Shown here: piece after piece, positions 17,267-27,126 of the stretch | Position numbering within the stretch: the stretch's first letter is position 1 | Layout of the letters: every line of letters starts with the position of its first letter | Origin: Bacteroidota bacterium | GTDB taxonomy: Bacteria > Bacteroidota > Bacteroidia > 2-12-FULL-35-15 | Direction: 5' to 3' | Length of the DNA stretch: 64,000 nt | NCBI GenBank assembly: GCA_025963725.1 | Contig: JAOQAE010000002.1 | Span: 372,001-436,000 of the forward strand | Translations under genes and position numbers: made by a program | Notes under the pieces: generated by a model | What the model was told of the DNA's origin: nothing | The model's input: only the letters and a program-made list of their open reading frames with translations | Database searches by the model: none

Positions 17267-19207
17267 ATGATCAAAATTACACTACCCGACGGTTCCATCC
17301 GTGAATACGAAAAAGGAACTACTGCGCACCAGGTTGCACTCTCCATCTCCGAAGGTTTAGCAAGAAATGTTTTAGCGGCAAAAGTAAACGGCGAAGTTTG
17401 GGATGCCACGCGCCCCATTAACAGCGACGCAAAGCTTGTGCTTCTTACATGGAACGATACCGAAGGAAAATCCACTATGTGGCACTCATCGGCGCACTTA
17501 ATGGCGGAAGCGCTGGAAGCATTGTATCCCGGAACAAAATTCGGGATCGGGCCTGCCATCGAGAACGGTTTTTACTACGACATTGACCTTGGCGGAAAAG
17601 CGTTCTCCCAGGAAGATTTCAAGAAGGTGGAAGACAAGATGCTGGAGCTGGCGCGCCAGGGAAATGCTTATGTGCGCAAGGAAATATCAAAAGCTGATGC
17701 CGTTTCTTATTTTAAGGAAAAAGGCGATGAATATAAGTTAGACCTGCTGGAAGGCCTGGAAGACGGGCAGATCACTTTTTACTCACAGGGAAATTTCACC
17801 GACCTCTGTCGTGGACCTCACATCCCTAATACAGGGTTCATCAAGGCAGTAAAGCTGATGAACGTAGCAGGTGCCTACTGGCGCGGCGATGAAAAGAACA
17901 AGCAGCTCACGCGTGTTTATGCGGTTACTTTTCCAAAGCAAAAAGACCTTACCGATTACCTGCTGCTGCTCGAGGAAGCAAAAAAACGCGATCACCGCAA
18001 GCTTGGAAAAGAGCTGGAGTTGTTCGCATTTTCTGAGAATGTAGGAATGGGATTGCCGTTATGGCTGCCGAAGGGCGCTATGCTGCGCGAGCGTTTGGTG
18101 CAGTTCCTGCAGAAAGCGCAAATGAAAGCAGGCTACCTGCCTGTGATCACACCGCACATCGGGAATAAAAAATTATATGTTACTTCGGGGCATTATGAAA
18201 AATACGGGAAGGATTCATTCCAGCCCATTTTAACGCCGCATGAAGGCGAGGAATTTTTCCTCAAGCCAATGAACTGTCCGCACCATTGCGAGATCTATAA
18301 AACCTCTCCCCGCTCCTACAAGGACCTGCCGATCCGTTTTGCGGAATTCGGTACCGTTTACCGTTACGAGATGGCTGGTGAATTGCACGGCTTGACCCGC
18401 GTGCGCGGCTTTACACAGGATGATGCGCATTTGTTCTGCCGTCCCGACCAGGTGAAGGAAGAGTTCTGCAAGGTGATCGACCTGGTGCTGTATGTGTTCA
18501 AGGCATTGGATTTCCATGATTTTACAGCACAGATCTCCCTGCGTGATCCCGAAAACAAGGAAAAATACATCGGTACGGACGAGAACTGGGCATTGGCGGA
18601 GGCGGCGATCATTGAATCGTCGGCCGAAAAAGGCTTAAAAACAGTGGTTGAGCTGGGTGAAGCGGCTTTTTACGGCCCCAAGCTCGATTTTATGGTGAAG
18701 GATGCGCTTGGCCGCAAATGGCAGCTGGGCACCATCCAGGTGGATTACAACCTGCCGGAGCGCTTTGAGCTGGAATACACCGGCTCCGATAACATGAAGC
18801 ACCGCCCGGTAATGATCCACAGGGCGCCATTCGGCTCGCTGGAGCGGTTCGTAGCCGTTTTAATCGAGCATTGCGCCGGAAAATTTCCGCTTTGGCTCAC
18901 ACCGGAGCAGGTTTGCATCCTCCCGATCAGCGAAAAATATAATGATTACGCAAAAAAAGTTTTAGAATTGCTAAAAAATTACGATATTCGCGGGCTCGTT
19001 GACGACCGGAATGAGAAGATCGGTAAAAAAATACGTGATACTGAATTGCAAAAAGTACCGTATATGCTGATCGTTGGAGAGAAGGAAGAGGCGGAAAACC
19101 AGGTGGCAGTACGTAAGCAGGGCGAGGGTGATTTAGGAAGCTTCTCCATTGAAGACTTTGCAAAGATCATCAGCACCGAAATTGACAAGAAACTGAAGGC
19201 TGATTAG
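17267..19207 (+). CDS. thrS: Threonine--tRNA ligase
   Basis: 646 residues from the ATG at 17267 ([17 protein letters not shown]); the frame is open further upstream but the promoter lies there. Order: TGS domain about 1-62, editing domain with [11 protein letters not shown], class II catalytic core with zinc and motif residues in [11 protein letters not shown] and [11 protein letters not shown], and an anticodon-binding domain at the C-terminus ([15 protein letters not shown]). It charges tRNA-Thr and edits mischarged Ser. First gene of thrS-infC-rpmI-rplT, the order also known in E. coli. Confidence 0.97.
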   Translation: MIKITLPDGSIREYEKGTTAHQVALSISEGLARNVLAAKVNGEVWDATRPINSDAKLVLLTWNDTEGKSTMWHSSAHLMAEALEALYPGTKFGIGPAIENGFYYDIDLGGKAFSQEDFKKVEDKMLELARQGNAYVRKEISKADAVSYFKEKGDEYKLDLLEGLEDGQITFYSQGNFTDLCRGPHIPNTGFIKAVKLMNVAGAYWRGDEKNKQLTRVYAVTFPKQKDLTDYLLLLEEAKKRDHRKLGKELELFAFSENVGMGLPLWLPKGAMLRERLVQFLQKAQMKAGYLPVITPHIGNKKLYVTSGHYEKYGKDSFQPILTPHEGEEFFLKPMNCPHHCEIYKTSPRSYKDLPIRFAEFGTVYRYEMAGELHGLTRVRGFTQDDAHLFCRPDQVKEEFCKVIDLVLYVFKALDFHDFTAQISLRDPENKEKYIGTDENWALAEAAIIESSAEKGLKTVVELGEAAFYGPKLDFMVKDALGRKWQLGTIQVDYNLPERFELEYTGSDNMKHRPVMIHRAPFGSLERFVAVLIEHCAGKFPLWLTPEQVCILPISEKYNDYAKKVLELLKNYDIRGLVDDRNEKIGKKIRDTELQKVPYMLIVGEKEEAENQVAVRKQGEGDLGSFSIEDFAKIISTEIDKKLKAD

Positions 19208-19248
19208 TTGAAATCAATCAGCCGAATTAACTGAATTATAAATAAATT

Positions 19249-19254
19249 AGGAGG
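19249..19254 (+). promoter_or_regulatory. Strong Shine-Dalgarno AGGAGG before infC
   Basis: AGGAGG with an 8-base spacer to the ATA at 19263. Strong SD sequences are rare in this window, and this one decides the infC start. Confidence 0.8.
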
Positions 19255-19262
19255 AACAAGCT

Positions 19263-19907
19263 ATAGCAGCGCCATTTAACAACAGCAACAGCAATAACAA
19301 ACCGCCATTTCATAAGCCGGGCGGAAATTTTGTTAAGCCGGCATCAACCGGGCCACGTCCTGACAGCCGTTTCGGAAGAGGCGGCCCAAGAAGAAGAGAA
19401 GACCTGCACAACATTAACGAGCGGATCAGGGCACGTGAAGTGCGTGTGGTCGGCGAAGGCATCGAACAGGGTGTTTACCCTATCGCAAGAGCCCTCGAGA
19501 TAGCACGTGAAGTTGGTTTGGACCTGGTGGAGATCTCTCCGAATGCAGAGCCGCCTGTTTGTAAGGTAGTTGACTATAAGAAGTTCCTGTACGATCAGAA
19601 AAAGAAACAAAAGGAGCTGAAAGCGAAAGCTGCGAAAACAGTGATCAAAGAGATCCGTTTCGGCCCGCAGACCGATGAGCATGATTTTAACTTTAAGAAG
19701 AATCACGCCATCAAGTTTTTGCAGGAAGGCTCTAAAGTAAAGGCATTCGTATTTTTCAAAGGCCGTTCGATCTTATTTAAGGAGCAGGGAGAAATTCTGC
19801 TGCTTCGCTTTGTAAACGAGCTGGAAGATTATGGCAAAGCAGAACAGCTGCCATTGCTCGAAGGAAAGAAGATGATCATGGTCATCGCACCTAAGAAAAC
19901 AAAATAG
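19263..19907 (+). CDS. infC: Translation initiation factor IF-3, apparent AUA start
   Basis: 214 residues if started at ATA 19263. Stop codons at 19239 and 19248 close the frame upstream and no ATG, GTG or TTG occurs between 19251 and a GTG at 19440; that GTG would cut off the conserved N-terminal [16 protein letters not shown]. The product has a low-complexity N-terminal extension ([18 protein letters not shown]), then the IF3 N domain, linker and C domain ([27 protein letters not shown]). IF-3 proofreads initiation codons and in E. coli represses its own AUU-started message, so a non-standard start fits the same feedback. Confidence 0.95.
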   Translation: MAAPFNNSNSNNKPPFHKPGGNFVKPASTGPRPDSRFGRGGPRRREDLHNINERIRAREVRVVGEGIEQGVYPIARALEIAREVGLDLVEISPNAEPPVCKVVDYKKFLYDQKKKQKELKAKAAKTVIKEIRFGPQTDEHDFNFKKNHAIKFLQEGSKVKAFVFFKGRSILFKEQGEILLLRFVNELEDYGKAEQLPLLEGKKMIMVIAPKKTK

Positions 19908-19995
19908 CCGGGAGAGCGAAGTGTGGAGAATCGAGAAAGCGGAAAGATTAAAACGATAAAGTGTAAGTTTAATTAATAATCAATAAATAGGTAAG

Positions 19996-20196
19996 ATGCC
20001 AAAAATGAAAACAATGTCCGGCGCAAAAAAGAGATTCTCTTTGACCGGAACAGGGAAAGTAAAAAGAAAACATGCTTTCAAAAGTCACATCCTGACCAAA
20101 AAATCAACCAAAGCTAAACGTGCTTTAACTCACGCAGGCCTTGTTGATAAATCAGATATGCCTCGCGTAAAAGCAATGTTGACTATCGGTAAATAA
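19996..20196 (+). CDS. rpmI: 50S ribosomal protein L35
   Basis: 66 residues, basic throughout, starting [31 protein letters not shown] cut here to its key run of [13 protein letters not shown]; typical L35 length and pattern. Lies 88 bases after infC in the conserved infC-rpmI-rplT order; rplT follows after 164 bases that contain a hairpin repeat. Confidence 0.97.
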   Translation: MPKMKTMSGAKKRFSLTGTGKVKRKHAFKSHILTKKSTKAKRALTHAGLVDKSDMPRVKAMLTIGK

Positions 20197-20204
20197 GTTC
20201 CCGC

Positions 20205-20246
20205 GTCATTTCGAGTGTTTTTCTTTTCGAAAAACGTATCGAGAAA
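20205..20246. repeat. Intergenic hairpin repeat, family A copy 2
   Basis: Same hairpin as at 5779-5823: GTCATTTCGAGT, arm GTTTTTC pairing with GAAAAAC, then GTATCGAGAAA. It sits between rpmI and rplT. Confidence 0.8.
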
Positions 20247-20360
20247 TAAGCGAAACTTAAGTACCAACAAAGAGTAAATACAGTTCACAAAATTATAAAC
20301 CAGGCAACCAGTTTTAAGATCCGTTAACTGTCGGACACTGCAGCCAAAAAACAAAAAGAA

Positions 20361-20705
20361 ATGCCTAGATCGGTTAACTCGGTGGCCTCAAGAGCCAGAA
20401 GAAAAAAAGTATTAAAACAAACAAAAGGTTATTGGGGAGCTCGTAAGAACGTCCTTTCAATTGCCAAGAACGTTTTAGAAAAAGGTTTAACGTACGCTTA
20501 CCGCGACAGAAAACAAAAGAAACGCAATTTCCGCGGGATCTGGATCCAGCGTATCAACGCAGGTGTTCGTCCTTACGGATTATCTTACTCCCAGTTCATG
20601 GGCAAGATCCACGCTAAGAATGTAAACTTGAACCGCAAGGTGCTTGCTGATTTAGCAATGAACAACCCGGAAGCTTTCAAAGCGGTGGTTGAATCAGTAA
20701 AATAG
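20361..20705 (+). CDS. rplT: 50S ribosomal protein L20
   Basis: 114 residues, canonical L20: [16 protein letters not shown] start, [10 protein letters not shown], and the C-terminal [22 protein letters not shown]. It binds 23S rRNA early in large-subunit assembly and in some bacteria represses its operon. Last gene of the operon, with a strong terminator 27 bases after its stop. Confidence 0.97.
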   Translation: MPRSVNSVASRARRKKVLKQTKGYWGARKNVLSIAKNVLEKGLTYAYRDRKQKKRNFRGIWIQRINAGVRPYGLSYSQFMGKIHAKNVNLNRKVLADLAMNNPEAFKAVVESVK

Positions 20706-20731
20706 AATTGAATATTAATGCTACGACAAAG

Positions 20732-20763
20732 AAGCCTCTCAGAAATGAGAGGCTTTTTTGTTT
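20732..20763 (+). terminator. Terminator of the thrS-rplT operon
   Basis: Perfect 8-bp stem GCCTCTCA/TGAGAGGC, GAAA loop, six T. Confidence 0.9.
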
Positions 20764-20766
20764 AGG

Positions 20767-22404
20767 TCACTGGAGTATGATCTTTTTTACCCTCCGGTCG
20801 TTTGCTCCCGATAATTCAATAAAATAGATCCCCCGGGAATAAGTACCGAGATCGATCTCCTGCCTCTCATTGTTTGTTTTACTACTGAGCAAACTGTTTC
20901 CGAGGGTATCATAAATGCGGATGCTTTCAATTCCGGCACCCGGCTCAATGGTGATCCTCCCGGAGGAAGGATTCGGGAAAATCCTGGTTTCCGGTACCGT
21001 GCTGTTTGCGATCCCGATGTTAAGCGTATCACTGCAATCATACTTGATCAGGTACAGTCCCCGTCCGTAGAGCGAATCGCTGCCGACGGCAAAAGTGGTA
21101 TTATAGGCACCCGTGAGGTAAGCATTGTCAAGATAATCCGTTGCTATTGATCCTGTTTGATGATAGCCGTTACACGCAAGGGACGAAGTGCAAAGGAGGT
21201 CGCCTGCCGGATCAAATTTAGCTGTAAATACGCTGAGGCCGGGAGTGGCAGCTAAAGTAGTGTCAAAAATATTGGTTGCCTCATTGAACCAGCCGGATAC
21301 ATACACATTTTCATGACTGTTGGTGCATATAGAATACCCTTCATCCCGACCTGCACCACCTGCAGTTTTAGCCCAGATCACATTTCCCAAAGGATCGTAC
21401 TTTACAATAAAAACATCGGAGAAGCCGACGTTGTGGAAAACGGAGGATCCGAAGGCAATGGAATCTGATTCAAAACTGCCTGTCATGTACACATTGTTGG
21501 CCACATCAGTTGCAATACTGTAGCCCGCCTCCTGGGCAGTGCCTCCAATATTCCTGACCCAAAGGAAATTTCCTGCCGCATCGTATTTAACAAGGAAGAT
21601 ATCATCGCTGACCGCGGCAGTGTCGTGATTTATAAGGACAGTGCTGCCAAAGCTTATGGTGTTATTATACATCCCCGCCACATAAATATTCTGTGCTGCA
21701 TCCGTGCTTAGGGAAAATCCAAAAGCCATTTGTGAGGTCCCGGTATTCTTCGCCCATAATACGTTACCATCCGGATCGTACTTAACAACAAAGCCGTTGT
21801 AGCTGTATCCGGGAGGTGTATAAAGGGTATACGCACCGAACTTAATGGAAGGCCCTTCAAACCAGCCCGTAATGATCACGTTCCCTGAAATGTCGCAAGT
21901 GATCGTTCTTCCCACATCATAACCTGATCCGCTGGGGATGCCGGAAACTCTCGCCCACAAGGCGTTTCCGGCCGGATCGTATTTAACAACTAAAACATTG
22001 TCAGAGCCTGTTGATCCGGCGCTGACAGTATCAAAGCTCACTGAGCTATCCAGGCACTCTCCTGTGATATAAATATTTCCCTCTTTGTCGGTACATACCG
22101 AATTCCCCAGCACCCAGCTTCCGGACGACTTTTTTGCCCATAATACCCGCCCGGCGGAATTGTATTTTGCCACGAAAAAATGAAAGCAACATCCGCCTCC
22201 GCCCGTTAAAACAATAGAGTCGAACGTAATTGATGTGCTGAAGTACCCGGTTACAATAACATTACCATATACATCCGTGCAAACGGATTTGCCAATCGCC
22301 TCAATGGATGGTGTTTCATTCGCGCTTGTTGCCCATTGCCAGTTCTGTGCATGTCCTGAATGCCAGCATAATAAAAATAAAAAGTTCAGGTAAGCTGTTT
22401 TCAT
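20767..22404 (-). CDS. SBBP-repeat beta-propeller protein with T9SS sorting domain
   Basis: 545 residues from the ATG at 22404 (signal peptide ending SGHAQ); a Met 13 codons upstream gives a poorer start. About eight SBBP repeats follow, each of the form KYD-x-x-GN-x-LWAK ... SI-x-TD-x-x-N-x-Y-x-(T/S)G. The last 75 residues are a type A T9SS sorting domain (ETRIFPNPSSGRITIEPG, SIRIYDTLGNSLLSS, YSRGIYFIEL, KKIILQ), so it is exported through the outer membrane and anchored or released. Binding role is likely; no enzyme motif seen. Confidence 0.9.
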   Translation of the reverse strand: MKTAYLNFLFLLCWHSGHAQNWQWATSANETPSIEAIGKSVCTDVYGNVIVTGYFSTSITFDSIVLTGGGGCCFHFFVAKYNSAGRVLWAKKSSGSWVLGNSVCTDKEGNIYITGECLDSSVSFDTVSAGSTGSDNVLVVKYDPAGNALWARVSGIPSGSGYDVGRTITCDISGNVIITGWFEGPSIKFGAYTLYTPPGYSYNGFVVKYDPDGNVLWAKNTGTSQMAFGFSLSTDAAQNIYVAGMYNNTISFGSTVLINHDTAAVSDDIFLVKYDAAGNFLWVRNIGGTAQEAGYSIATDVANNVYMTGSFESDSIAFGSSVFHNVGFSDVFIVKYDPLGNVIWAKTAGGAGRDEGYSICTNSHENVYVSGWFNEATNIFDTTLAATPGLSVFTAKFDPAGDLLCTSSLACNGYHQTGSIATDYLDNAYLTGAYNTTFAVGSDSLYGRGLYLIKYDCSDTLNIGIANSTVPETRIFPNPSSGRITIEPGAGIESIRIYDTLGNSLLSSKTNNERQEIDLGTYSRGIYFIELSGANDRRVKKIILQ

Positions 22405-22484
22405 GTTCCTGTTTAAGAAACAGCTACAACAAATTTGTGCCATTGCACTTATTATATAGTGCGGGCCGGCTTTCTGATTTTGCT

Positions 22485-22492
22485 TACATTTG
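22485..22492 (+). promoter_or_regulatory. -7 element for the multispan membrane protein
   Basis: TACATTTG, exact match, 5 bases before the ATG at 22498; the message would be essentially leaderless. Confidence 0.6.
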
Positions 22493-22497
22493 GTTTC

Positions 22498-23886
22498 ATG
22501 AGCAAACGCTACACTCTCCTACTCTCTTTCGTTGCTTTGTTGTTTGTGCTGCTCTCCGCAATGCTTTCCTTCTATTCCCGCCTCGCCACCGACGATTACT
22601 ATTTCATCTGGGATGTGCGGAACAACGGCGTGACTGAAGGCGTGGTATCACAATATCTTTATTGGTGCGGACGCTATGCCGCCACCTTTGTTACCGACGT
22701 GCTGTATAAATTATGGGATACCGACCAGACCTGGTACTTTCTCTGGCCCTTAACGTCGTTCATCGCGCTGATCACCGGCGTTTATAAGTTCTTCACGGCG
22801 CTTGCCAGGCAATCCGGTTCCGCGCTAAAAAAGCCAACACTGCTGCTCTGCGCTCTTTCCTTTACCTGCCTGCTCTTTTTCCTGAGCGTGGATATCGGCG
22901 AAACCTGGCTCTGGTACTGCAGCCTGAGCTCCTATCTCTGGAGCGTGATCGCATTCACCTGGGGATGCTACTTCCTGCTCCGGGAGCAGAAAAAGAATAT
23001 TTCGCTTATCCCGGCCGTTCTCTGCTTCATTTATGTGGGTGGCGCTTCCGAAGTGTATTCCGTGATCTACGGTGTAATGATCCTCGCTTTCCTGATCTTC
23101 CGCTACAAAAGAGCTGAAAATTTAAAATCGTTTGTCAGCCAGCCTCTCAACAAAAGGATCATTGTCGCTTATGCATTCCTCGGCATCGCGTTCATTATCC
23201 TGATCGCAGCACCGGGAAATTACCTGCGCGATAAGCTGTTTCCCGAGCACCAGCTGCTGAGAACATTGTTCATTACAGGAAAATCGATTGTAAAATTCGG
23301 GGTGCTTTACGTTCCCTTCCGGCTCGTGTATGTGCTTGCCTTTGCCGTACCGTTTGCAGTGATCGGCGCTGACGCGGGGGAACAAACTGTTTCTGGAACT
23401 TCTTTCAGCTTGTTCTTCAAACGGCTGACATTCGCTTATCTCGCCCTGCTCCTGCTCTTTTTCCTGCTGGTAGCGTTTGTGATGGTGGAGACCGGCCCGC
23501 CGCGCCTGTGGTTCATGGTTGCTTTCCTGTCGGCACTCTATTGTTCTGCACTTTCTTTCTACGCGGGCTTTTCCGGTGTGATCAGCGAAGCAAGGATCGG
23601 CGTGCTGAAATACGGGAGCATCGTGCTTGCGCTGCTGATCCTCGGCTACAATATTATTAATCAGTTTCGCATTTGCAGCGACTATACAGAGGCGAATGAT
23701 GCACGCATACAGTACATCCAAAAGCTCAATAGAACGATCAGCTCCGATACGCTGATCCTGCTGCCGCACTTGCCATCCAGCGGGATGCTTTATTCGGCAG
23801 AGATCCAGGCCGACACCAACCACTTTACCAATCGTGAGCTGCGAATGGGCTTCGAGCTTAAATTTCATGTAGCGGTTAGGGAGTAA
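22498..23886 (+). CDS. Multispan membrane protein, DUF6056-like
   Basis: 462 residues from the ATG at 22498, which follows the promoter element; the longer frame starting at 22435 would begin before it. About 10-12 membrane spans, with a conserved-looking first loop (RLATDDYYFIWDVRNNG, then YWCGRYAATF) and GETWLWYCSLSSYLWSV, features of the DUF6056/GtrII-like membrane group involved with glycosyl or lipid-sugar transfer. The assignment is tentative. A GGTTGGA tandem repeat starts right after the stop. Confidence 0.65.
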   Translation: MSKRYTLLLSFVALLFVLLSAMLSFYSRLATDDYYFIWDVRNNGVTEGVVSQYLYWCGRYAATFVTDVLYKLWDTDQTWYFLWPLTSFIALITGVYKFFTALARQSGSALKKPTLLLCALSFTCLLFFLSVDIGETWLWYCSLSSYLWSVIAFTWGCYFLLREQKKNISLIPAVLCFIYVGGASEVYSVIYGVMILAFLIFRYKRAENLKSFVSQPLNKRIIVAYAFLGIAFIILIAAPGNYLRDKLFPEHQLLRTLFITGKSIVKFGVLYVPFRLVYVLAFAVPFAVIGADAGEQTVSGTSFSLFFKRLTFAYLALLLLFFLLVAFVMVETGPPRLWFMVAFLSALYCSALSFYAGFSGVISEARIGVLKYGSIVLALLILGYNIINQFRICSDYTEANDARIQYIQKLNRTISSDTLILLPHLPSSGMLYSAEIQADTNHFTNRELRMGFELKFHVAVRE

Positions 23887-23887
23887 A

Positions 23888-23918
23888 GGTTGGAGGTTGG
23901 AGGTTGGAGGTTGGAGGT
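23888..23918. repeat. GGTTGGA tandem repeat
   Basis: Four perfect copies of the 7-mer plus GGT, starting 2 bases after a stop codon. Confidence 0.9.
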
Positions 23919-23935
23919 AATTGGATGTTACTGGC

Positions 23936-24036
23936 GTCAGTTCGAGTAGCGAGGCACGAGCATATCGAGAACAAGCCCTCACACTTTCTCGATACTCACC
24001 CTTCGGTCGATCCCGATAGCTATCGGGACAAAATGA
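23936..24036. repeat. GTCAG...TGAC intergenic repeat
   Basis: Starts GTCAGTTCGAGTAGCGAG, contains TATCGAGAAC and a later TTTCTCGATACTC in inverted sense, then CCCGATAGCTATCGGG and ends near AAATGACC. Long imperfect palindrome upstream of serA. Confidence 0.7.
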
Positions 24037-24100
24037 CCGCGCACATAGATTCGTTTAGCGTACATTTTTTCTTATTTTTACGCTGATTTAAAAACACATT

Positions 24101-25054
24101 ATGAGCAAAAAAATATTGGCCAACGACGGCATCGACGCACAGGGCAAAGCATTGCTTGAAAAGGCAGGATTTACAGTGATCACCGAAAAAGTAGCGCAGG
24201 AAAACCTTGCAGCAGCGATCAATGAGCAAAACTATGTTGGGCTAACCGTTCGCAGCGCGACCAAGGTCCGCAAGGATGTGATCGATGCCTGCCCGGGGCT
24301 GAAGCTGATCGGCCGTGGCGGCGTTGGAATGGATAATATTGACGTTGACTATGCAAAGAGCAAGGGCCTTGCTGTGGTGAACACACCAGCCGCATCCTCC
24401 CACTCTGTTGCCGAGCTGGTGTTTGCGCATTTGTTCAATGCCGTCCGTTTCCTGTACGACAGCAACCGCCAGATGCCTGCAAACGGCGATACACAATTTG
24501 ATGCGCTGAAAAAGAAATACGCGAAAGGAATTGAGCTTAAAGGGAAAACGATCGGCATTGTCGGTTTTGGCCGCATCGGGCAGAACGTTGCAAAAATAGC
24601 CCTTGGCTGCGGAATGAAAGTGCTGGCATACGATCCTTACATCGTGGAAGCGCTACTCGAGCTGGATATAGAGGGCGCTCCCGAAAAGATCCGGATAAGG
24701 CAGGCCACCGTTCCACTGGAAAAATTATTGGCGGAAAGTGATTTTATCACGCTGCATGTTCCGGGCGGAAAAGTGATCACCAAAAATGAGATGGCGAAAA
24801 TGAAGGATGGGGTGATCCTCGCGAATGCCGCACGCGGCGGCGTGATCGATGAAGCAGACCTGATCGAGACGCTTAATTCCGGCAAAGTGGCACATGCCTG
24901 TCTCGACGTGTTTGAGAACGAGCCAACGCCAAACAAAGCGCTACTCTCTCATCCTAAGATTTCCCTGACGCCGCATATTGGCGCTGCCACGGAAGAAGCG
25001 CAGGAGCGGATCGGGATCGAGCTCGCAGAATTGATCATCGACAGATTACGTTGA
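24101..25054 (+). CDS. serA: D-3-phosphoglycerate dehydrogenase, short form
   Basis: 317 residues, D-2-hydroxyacid dehydrogenase fold without an ACT domain. Rossmann motif GFGRIGQNVA, substrate/cofactor signatures VRSATKV and NAARGGVIDE, and the catalytic His in PHIGAATEEA. The likely reaction is 3-phosphoglycerate to 3-phosphohydroxypyruvate in serine synthesis; the link to the downstream DUF1015 gene is typical of Bacteroidota serA. No serC is in the window. A general 2-hydroxyacid dehydrogenase cannot be fully excluded. Confidence 0.88.
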   Translation: MSKKILANDGIDAQGKALLEKAGFTVITEKVAQENLAAAINEQNYVGLTVRSATKVRKDVIDACPGLKLIGRGGVGMDNIDVDYAKSKGLAVVNTPAASSHSVAELVFAHLFNAVRFLYDSNRQMPANGDTQFDALKKKYAKGIELKGKTIGIVGFGRIGQNVAKIALGCGMKVLAYDPYIVEALLELDIEGAPEKIRIRQATVPLEKLLAESDFITLHVPGGKVITKNEMAKMKDGVILANAARGGVIDEADLIETLNSGKVAHACLDVFENEPTPNKALLSHPKISLTPHIGAATEEAQERIGIELAELIIDRLR

Positions 25055-25105
25055 CCTTCGGAAGCCGTCTACTAACTACCAACTCCCGACTCCGAACTAA
25101 AAACC

Positions 25106-26356
25106 ATGGCAAAAATAATCCCGTTCAAAGGCATCCGCCCGGCAAAAGATAAGGTACACCTTGTTGCATCCCGCTCCGTGGATGGCTACGATAAAAAAGA
25201 GCTGCATGAGAAGCTGGCGAGCAATCCCTTTTCTTTTCTGCATGTGATCAGTCCCGACTTTAAGGACGGGAAACGCACAAAGCCCGGCTCACCTGCAAGG
25301 CTTCAGAAAGTGAAAGCGCAATACCTTGAGTTTATCCGGGAGGATGTATTCATCAGCGATGAGAAGCCCTCCTATTACATTTACCAGCAGTTCAAGGAAG
25401 GAAATGCATATACCGGGATCATCGGCTGCAGCAGCATCGATGATTATTTCAACGGCGTGATCAAGATCCACGAGCAAACGCTTACCGAGCGCGAGCAGAA
25501 GCTGAAGGACTACCTCGAAGTATGCGATTTTAATGCGGAGCCCGTGCTGTTCAGCTACCCGAACGATGCAACGATAGACGAGATCACTGCAAAGACCACA
25601 TTGGGCGCCGAGCCTGCTTACGATTTTACCACCACCGACCGCGTGCGCCATAAGCTTTGGGTGCTGAGCGACCCTGCGGAAGTGAAACGGATCGAAGAGC
25701 GCTTTGAAAAGATCCCGGCCGTGTACATTGCCGACGGGCATCACCGTTCCGCCTCTTCCGCCCTGCTGGGGGCTTCGCGGAGGGAAAAGAACCCAAGCTA
25801 TACCGGCGAAGAGCCTTATAATTTTTATCTCGGTGTGTTTTTCCCGGAAACACAATTAAAGATCTTTGATTTTAACCGTGTGGTAAAGGACCTGAACGGG
25901 ATGAATGCAGAAGCTTTTTTAGATCGGCTGCAGGAAAAGTTCATTGTGGAGCCGAAAGGTGAAGGGGAGTACAAGCCGGCACGCAAGCATAATTTCAGCA
26001 TGTACCTTGAAGGACAATGGTATTCGCTGGATGCGAAAAAAGAGATCATTCACAATGAGGAGCCTGTGGGAAGCCTCGATGCCTCCATCCTCACGGAGCA
26101 GATCCTCGCGCCTGTGCTGAACATACATGACCTGAAGACCGATAAGCGCATCGGCTTCGTTTCGGGGATCAAGGGGATGAAGGAGCTGAAGAACCAGGTG
26201 GATAAATGGAACTTTATGGTAGCTTTCGGATTATATCCTGTTGAAATGGAGCAGCTGAAGCACATTGCCGATACAAACAACATCATGCCGCCCAAAACCA
26301 CCTGGGTGGAGCCCAAAATGCGCAGCGGGCTTGTGATATATAGCCTGAGTGAATAA
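25106..26356 (+). CDS. DUF1015 family protein
   Basis: 416 residues. Recognised by KIIPFKGIRPAKDKVHLVAS at the start, the central YIADGHHRSASSALL and C-terminal FGLYPVEMEQLKHIAD. Family members commonly lie beside serA and are annotated as uncharacterised or SpsC-like; the GHHR element suggests a metal or phosphate site but no reaction is known. Starts 51 bases after serA and 5 bases before the YggS gene, so the three are likely co-transcribed. Confidence 0.9.
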   Translation: MAKIIPFKGIRPAKDKVHLVASRSVDGYDKKELHEKLASNPFSFLHVISPDFKDGKRTKPGSPARLQKVKAQYLEFIREDVFISDEKPSYYIYQQFKEGNAYTGIIGCSSIDDYFNGVIKIHEQTLTEREQKLKDYLEVCDFNAEPVLFSYPNDATIDEITAKTTLGAEPAYDFTTTDRVRHKLWVLSDPAEVKRIEERFEKIPAVYIADGHHRSASSALLGASRREKNPSYTGEEPYNFYLGVFFPETQLKIFDFNRVVKDLNGMNAEAFLDRLQEKFIVEPKGEGEYKPARKHNFSMYLEGQWYSLDAKKEIIHNEEPVGSLDASILTEQILAPVLNIHDLKTDKRIGFVSGIKGMKELKNQVDKWNFMVAFGLYPVEMEQLKHIADTNNIMPPKTTWVEPKMRSGLVIYSLSE

Positions 26357-26361
26357 TCTCT

Positions 26362-27039
26362 ATGTCGATCAAAGAAAACCTGCATCATATAAAATCAAGC
26401 CTTCCTCCGGGGGTTACGCTGATCGCTGTCACTAAAACACATCCCCCTGAAAAGTTGATGGAAGTGTATAATGCGGGGCACCGGATCTTCGGTGAGAACA
26501 AAGTGCAGGAGATGTGCGATAAGTACGAAGTTCTTCCGAAAGACATCCAATGGCACCTGATCGGGCACCTGCAGAGCAACAAGGTAAAATATATTGCGCC
26601 CTTTGTGTCGCTGATCCATTCGGCCGACAGCCTGAAGCTCCTGCAGGAGATCGACAAACAGGCCTTAAAGAACAGCCGCGTGATCGATTGCCTGCTGCAG
26701 ATCTACATTGCGGATGAAGAAACCAAGTTCGGATTGTCGTTTGAAGAGGCGGAAGAGCTCCTTTCTTCCGAAGCCTTTCAGCAGCTCCGGAATATCCGGA
26801 TCACCGGCCTGATGGGCATGGCGACCAATACTGACGACCAGGAGAAGATCCGGAGCGAATTCCGCTCCCTGAGATCGTTTTTCGACCGGCTTAAGCCTTC
26901 ACACCCCTCTCTCCGCCACATTTCCATGGGTATGAGCTCCGATTACCTCCTTGCCATTGAAGAGGGCAGCACTATGGTGCGGGTGGGCAGCTCTATTTTC
27001 GGGAACAGGAATTATTCTGCAGGCGCTCCGAAAGCCTGA
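26362..27039 (+). CDS. YggS-type PLP homeostasis protein
   Basis: 225 residues, the single-domain alanine-racemase-like barrel of the PLPBP family. PLP-binding Lys25 is in LIAVTKTHPPEK; other family landmarks are FGENKVQEM, WHLIGHLQSNK and GMSSDYLLAIEEGSTMVRVGSSIFG. It buffers pyridoxal phosphate in the cytoplasm and affects amino-acid pools. Follows DUF1015 by 5 bases. Confidence 0.95.
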   Translation: MSIKENLHHIKSSLPPGVTLIAVTKTHPPEKLMEVYNAGHRIFGENKVQEMCDKYEVLPKDIQWHLIGHLQSNKVKYIAPFVSLIHSADSLKLLQEIDKQALKNSRVIDCLLQIYIADEETKFGLSFEEAEELLSSEAFQQLRNIRITGLMGMATNTDDQEKIRSEFRSLRSFFDRLKPSHPSLRHISMGMSSDYLLAIEEGSTMVRVGSSIFGNRNYSAGAPKA

Positions 27040-27126
27040 AAACAGCCATTTAATCAACATTCTTTCGCTTAATAGCAGCTATTGGTCGATATTGTTTTAT
27101 AAAAAAACGATAAGATTTATTAAAAA

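Noticed and set aside
23122-23982. 286-residue minus-strand frame over the multispan membrane gene
   Set aside because: Antisense of hydrophobic codons gives a charged product; it crosses the GGTTGGA repeat and has no motif.
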